8,317 nucleotides of DNA from Hyphomicrobiales bacterium (GTDB lineage: Bacteria; Pseudomonadota; Alphaproteobacteria; Rhizobiales; Aestuariivirgaceae): contig PLXI01000182.1 of assembly GCA_003151375.1 (NCBI GenBank), positions 15,144 to 23,460 of the forward strand, read 5' to 3'. Shown in pieces: positions 5,898 to 8,317 of the stretch. Position numbers and translations under genes: made by a program. The notes under the pieces were generated by a model. The model ran no database searches. It was not told the origin of the DNA and saw nothing but the letters and a program-made list of their open reading frames with translations. Numbering within the stretch: the first letter of the stretch is position 1; every line of letters begins with the position of its first letter.

Positions 5898-6707
5898 TCA
5901 GAGTGGACAAATGTGTTCAGTTTTGACGAGGTAGGTGATCCCGCAATTCTCACAAATCTTGGTGTCTACAGGCACGTTGCACCAAAAACAAAATGGCTTT
6001 GGATGATAACCAATGACAAGCCATGATTGCCTGCATTCTGGGCAATCATACGTCCCTTCGAACTCATCCGGGATGTCTTCAACAGTCTTCTCCCATTTGG
6101 GCCACTGATTTGTTGCCCATGTCTCGAATCGGAATTCAGCGACCGCTTGCAGCTCATTGTACTGCATGACCCGCTGCTTCATTGGACGAATAAGCGCATG
6201 GTCGATATGGTCTTCCAGACGTGTTTCGAGGACGAACTCCGTAAAGTAGAAAATGAATTTAAGGGCCTCGGCGATGATGTTTTCGTCCTCGGCTTCCTTA
6301 TAATCGTGGCGATGATGCTCAATCCGATTTCGGCGGCTCTGTATCTTCTCGACTATTTTTTTCTGATCGTCTGGAAGCTTGCTCCCAATGTTTTCAAGTC
6401 GGGTAATCGCGTCGGCTAGCCCAACAGTGAACGAATTGTCCGTAACCTTTTTGTCGATATCTTTGTAAATCAGTATGGGGTTGGTTCGATGCAGTTGCTC
6501 CTTCAAGAGAAGCTCTATCGCATGAAAAACCGTCAGTATCGCGTGTTTATGGCTCGAATAGCTGCTGTTGCGCTGAAAGAAGTCCATGCCAATTCGCAAG
6601 GAATCGATAGCGTTTTCGAAAATCGGACTAATCGACTCCCCGCTTTTCGCAACATGAGGCTCGGACGTGTCAGTCATAGTTGTTGTAGGCTGCAGAGCTT
6701 CACCCAT
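5898..6707 (-). CDS. HEPN-domain protein with C-terminal zinc-binding tail, putative RNase
   Basis: The 269-residue protein starts with a helical HEPN-like domain (about residues 28-165). HAILTVFHAIELLLKEQL (55-72) is a typical HEPN helix, and RNRIEHH (126-132) contains the R-x4-H signature (R126, H131) of the HEPN RNase active site. A Trp-rich linker (about 192-212) leads to a cysteine-rich tail: CPEC (222-225), CFWC (240-243), CENC (252-255) and HIC (265-267), enough for two zinc sites. HEPN RNases act in toxin-antitoxin, abortive-infection and CRISPR-linked defence, cutting RNA when activated; that role here is inference. The ATG at 6707 has no clear ribosome site; Met11 (6677) is an alternative. 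A weak promoter, TTGACT-N17-TGATTG (6778-6750), may lie upstream. The cyclase-like gene follows 157 bp downstream. The DNA is visibly more AT-rich than dcd or radC. Confidence 0.65.
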   Translation of the reverse strand: MGEALQPTTTMTDTSEPHVAKSGESISPIFENAIDSLRIGMDFFQRNSSYSSHKHAILTVFHAIELLLKEQLHRTNPILIYKDIDKKVTDNSFTVGLADAITRLENIGSKLPDDQKKIVEKIQSRRNRIEHHRHDYKEAEDENIIAEALKFIFYFTEFVLETRLEDHIDHALIRPMKQRVMQYNELQAVAEFRFETWATNQWPKWEKTVEDIPDEFEGTYDCPECRQSWLVIGYHPKPFCFWCNVPVDTKICENCGITYLVKTEHICPL

Positions 6708-6816
6708 TACGAGAGTTTAGCCGACTCATTGCCGATAAAACAGAAGAAACAATCACCCGCCCTTTTTTCCAAAGTCAAAACCTGTCCCATGGTCGCCCAA
6801 GGGGACGGGGATTTAA

Positions 6817-6859
6817 GAATTATGGTGACGGTGCATTTTATTATCGTCACCGTGCTCGC
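6817..6859 (+). repeat. Dispersed repeat copy B (GAATTATGGTGACGGTGCATTT family)
   Basis: The block GAATTATGGTGACGGTGCAT followed by TTTATTATC and CGTCACCGTGCTCGC matches copy A (1578-1619) in order and length. It also contains an internal inverted repeat, GGTGACG (6824-6830) and CGTCACC (6845-6851). Its first half matches the arms of the 4789-4956 element. It lies about 110 bp upstream of the HEPN gene, so related repeats bracket the two accessory genes. Confidence 0.6.
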
Positions 6860-6881
6860 TCATCGTGTTGTGGCGGGTTGG

Positions 6882-6903
6882 CCCCGAGAAAGCGGAGCCG
6901 GGG
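6882..6903. repeat. Short REP-like hairpin CCCCG...CGGGG
   Basis: CCCCG (6882-6886) and CGGGG (6899-6903) flank an AGAAAGCGGAGC loop and are followed by GTGACA. The form resembles common intergenic REP units with a GCGAAAGC core. It directly follows repeat copy B and may be part of the same composite repeat. Confidence 0.35.
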
Positions 6904-6947
6904 TGACAGCGGATAAAATATTTCTTCCCTTGATAGGAAAACAAAGC

Positions 6948-6976
6948 TTGACATTTATTCCTATCTCCGCTATACG
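6948..6976 (+). promoter_or_regulatory. Near-consensus sigma70 promoter with no obvious gene
   Basis: TTGACA (6948-6953) and TATACG (6971-6976) are separated by exactly 17 bases, the optimal spacing. The predicted start is near 6983. No protein gene of normal size follows on the plus strand; the next gene, radC, is on the other strand, so the transcript would be a small RNA, a micro-ORF mRNA or antisense to the end of radC. Confidence 0.6.
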
Positions 6977-6982
6977 CCTCCC

Positions 6983-7217
6983 GTCACTTCCCACTCGGGG
7001 TCCGGTTCATGACGGTGAACTTGGGCGGGCGGTGATGATAGGCTCGTCGAAGGTCAAACGTAGGCCCTCTCGGTGATGCGCGCTCAGAAATACCCAGGCC
7101 TTAAAGGTGGCTCCGGTTATAAAGGTTCTGAGTGTTATAAAAACCTATCTTGCGTAGGGGTTACCCAGCGCATATTTCGCCACTTTAAGCCAGTGGCACT
7201 AAGCGTCGGGTAACCCC
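6983..7217 (+). ncRNA. Candidate small RNA downstream of a strong promoter
   Basis: This stretch follows a near-consensus promoter and ends in a long interrupted hairpin. Smaller helices are also possible, for example GTTCA...TGAAC at 7005-7020. I tested it by eye against tmRNA, 4.5S, 6S and RNase P RNA and recognise none of them. The 3' end is guessed from the last base of the hairpin; no T tract follows. It also contains three chained micro-ORFs, so it may be an mRNA instead. The 585 bp from 6708 to 7293 hold no convincing protein gene. Confidence 0.3.
7157..7217. repeat. Long interrupted hairpin, 61 bp
   Basis: GGGGTTACCC (7157-7166) pairs fully with GGGTAACCCC (7208-7217). Inside, GCGC (7168-7171) can pair with GCGT (7203-7206), and GCCAC (7179-7183) pairs with GTGGC (7193-7197) around a 9-nt loop. 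Outside, TGCG (7151-7154) and CGCA (7219-7222) extend it across a small bulge. It may be a transcript end structure or the remnant of an insertion-sequence end. Confidence 0.5.
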
Positions 7218-7237
7218 GCGCACCCTTCTATCTCCTC

Positions 7238-7258
7238 GGTTTCGAATGCCACGAAACC
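7238..7258. repeat. Hairpin downstream of radC
   Basis: GGTTTCG (7238-7244) and CGAAACC (7252-7258) form a perfect 7-bp stem with a 7-nt loop, about 36 bp past the radC stop on the minus strand. It may help end radC transcription or the plus-strand transcript; no T tract accompanies it. Confidence 0.4.
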
Positions 7259-7277
7259 CACAGAGCAATGGCGCTTG

Positions 7278-7293
7278 GCCTTTTGGCAAAGGC
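7278..7293 (-). terminator. Possible radC terminator hairpin
   Basis: GCCTTT (7278-7283) and AAAGGC (7288-7293) form a 6-bp stem with a 4-nt loop directly after the radC stop codon. No T run follows on the minus strand, so it is a weak intrinsic terminator at best. Confidence 0.35.
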
Positions 7294-8010
7294 TTAAATC
7301 AAACCCAACTGGCGCAGGCTCACATGTCCGCCGCGCGCGATGATCACATGGTCATGCACGATAATGCCCAGTTTATCGCCGGCCGCAATAATGCGCTTGG
7401 TCATCTCTATATCGGCCACTGATGGTGTTGGATCGCCTGACGGATGATTATGCACCATGATGATAGCTGAGGCCGAAAGCTCCAACGCGCGCTTGATCAC
7501 TTCGCGCGCATAGACCGGCGTGTGATCCACCGTGCCTTCTTGCCGCACTTCATCGGCGATCAACTGGTTCTTCTTGTCCATGAACAATAGGCGAAAAGAT
7601 TCAATGTCGTTATAGGCCATGGCGGCGCGGCAATAAGCCAGAATGGAAGTCCAAGTTGAAAGTAATGGTCGGTTGATAATGGCAGCACGCGACAGGCGCA
7701 AAGCAGCGGCTTGAATGAGTTTCAATTCGCCGACAACCGCAGGCCCAACGCCTTTGATTTCTTGCAACCGCTCAGGTGCAGCACTGATCACCTCAGCAAA
7801 TGAGCCAAAGCGCGCCAGCAACATTTTGGCCAGAGGCTTGGTATCGCCGCGTTTGATGGCGCGGAATAAAACCATCTCCAGTAATTCATAATCCGGCAAG
7901 GCGGCAGGGCCGCCATCGCGGAAACGGTCTCTCAATCGTTCGCGGTGGCCATGTGGAGATATGATCGCAGAGAAATCTTCAAGGCCAGTAGGGCTTGCCT
8001 GTTTGGCCAT
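7294..8010 (-). CDS. radC: RadC family JAB/MPN-domain protein
   Basis: The 238-residue product matches the RadC (UPF0758) family in full length. The N-terminal part holds a helix-hairpin-helix segment, EIKGVGPAVVGELKL (about residues 84-98), suited to DNA contact. The C-terminal JAB/MPN domain carries the JAMM metal motif, HNHPSGD (187-193) with D200 seven residues later, and an upstream acidic residue in IADE (E154). All expected zinc ligands are therefore present. RadC was once linked to DNA repair, but that role is disputed and its substrate is unknown; copies also occur on mobile elements. Here it is a core-style copy, because it starts 3 bp after the map stop codon and is probably co-transcribed with it. 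The ATG at 8010 is fixed by this spacing. Confidence 0.95.
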   Translation of the reverse strand: MAKQASPTGLEDFSAIISPHGHRERLRDRFRDGGPAALPDYELLEMVLFRAIKRGDTKPLAKMLLARFGSFAEVISAAPERLQEIKGVGPAVVGELKLIQAAALRLSRAAIINRPLLSTWTSILAYCRAAMAYNDIESFRLLFMDKKNQLIADEVRQEGTVDHTPVYAREVIKRALELSASAIIMVHNHPSGDPTPSVADIEMTKRIIAAGDKLGIIVHDHVIIARGGHVSLRQLGLI

Positions 8011-8013
8011 TGT

Positions 8014-8317
8014 TCAGGCCCGATAAGGCGGATGATGGAGGCCAGCGGGCGAGAGCGTGAAAATTTCTACGCCGGTTTCTGTCACACCAACGGTGTGTTC
8101 AAACTGGGCGGAAAGCGATTTATCGCGCGTCACTGCCGTCCAACCATCATTGAGGATCTTAACATGCGGCTTGCCAAGATTGATCATCGGCTCAATGGTG
8201 AAAATCATGCCAGCCTTGAGCATGGCACCTTCACCGCGGTTGCCATAATGCAATATGTTCGGATGGTCATGGAATACTTGGCCCAGACCATGCCCGCAGA
8301 AATCGCGCACCACCGAA
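8014..8317 (-). CDS. map: Type I methionine aminopeptidase (5' partial)
   Basis: The visible 100 C-terminal residues are those of a type I methionine aminopeptidase, which removes the initiator Met from nascent proteins in the cytoplasm. The frame is open to the window edge and reads SVVRDFCGHGLG at its start. Key residues seen are the metal-binding His in CGHG, the catalytic His in VFHDHP, the metal Glu in TIEPMIN and the last metal Glu in FEHTVGV. The two metal aspartates lie in the part outside the window. The end SPAGLHHPPYRA is a normal family C-terminus. The TGA stop at 8014-8016 lies 3 bp from the radC start, so the two genes form an operon whose promoter is beyond the window. Confidence 0.95.
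   Translation of the reverse strand, partial: SVVRDFCGHGLGQVFHDHPNILHYGNRGEGAMLKAGMIFTIEPMINLGKPHVKILNDGWTAVTRDKSLSAQFEHTVGVTETGVEIFTLSPAGLHHPPYRA

Noticed and set aside
5384..5926. 180-codon open frame on the plus strand
   Set aside because: It is antisense to the cyclase-like gene and its gap. The opposite frame carries clear cyclase-type motifs and a ribosome site.
6489..7076. 195-codon open frame on the plus strand
   Set aside because: It lies antisense to the HEPN gene and then runs through repeats and the promoter region. No family is recognised and the composition is not protein-like.
6983..7217. tmRNA, 6S, 4.5S or RNase P RNA gene
   Set aside because: None of their conserved sequence blocks or tag-coding segments can be found.
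1..8317. CRISPR array or tRNA/rRNA gene
   Set aside because: No regularly spaced direct repeats of CRISPR size and no tRNA cloverleaf or rRNA sequence were seen on either strand.

Overview
The window looks like a chromosomal segment of an alphaproteobacterium, most likely Hyphomicrobiales or a relative. The evidence is a long-form dCTP deaminase, a DUF3422 protein, a PhnA-like membrane protein, the map-radC gene pair, and promoters matching the EcfG general stress response consensus (GGAAC-N16/17-CGTT), a control system found in this class. No species can be named from sequence alone.

Layout, left to right. A dcd-type gene (+, 5' end outside the window) converges on a small secreted His-rich protein gene (-), with a 13-bp hairpin between them. 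A 418-bp intergenic region follows, holding a palindromic promoter that reads in both directions (1481-1515) and a copy of a dispersed repeat (1565-1619). Next comes a DUF3422 gene (+, 1740-2999), which converges on a stress-type operon on the minus strand: a 24-residue membrane peptide (3991-4065) followed by a PhnA-like four-helix membrane protein (3151-3954), with a second EcfG-type promoter upstream. Further right are a 26-residue membrane peptide (4309-4389) and an unrecognised short ORF (4421-4636) that may be the remnant of a longer gene.

From about 4789 the region becomes accessory in character. A 168-bp inverted-repeat element (4789-4956) abuts the 3' end of a gene encoding a class III nucleotide-cyclase-like protein (4973-5740, -). 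Upstream of that gene lies a HEPN-domain protein with a C-terminal zinc-binding tail (5898-6707, -). A second repeat copy related to the element ends (6817-6859) lies on the far side. This two-gene cassette bracketed by repeats is the best candidate for an undescribed system: a possible signal-making or nucleotide-sensing protein paired with a possible RNase effector. The pairing and its role are inference.

The 585 bp from 6708 to 7293 hold no convincing protein gene, but do contain a near-consensus sigma70 promoter (6948-6976) aimed at a structured stretch, so a small RNA is possible. The window closes with core genes on the minus strand: radC (7294-8010), preceded at 3 bp by map (5' end outside the window).

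The left half therefore looks like core genome with general-stress-response genes, including two tiny membrane-peptide genes that are easily missed. The middle (4789-6910) looks like an inserted cassette.
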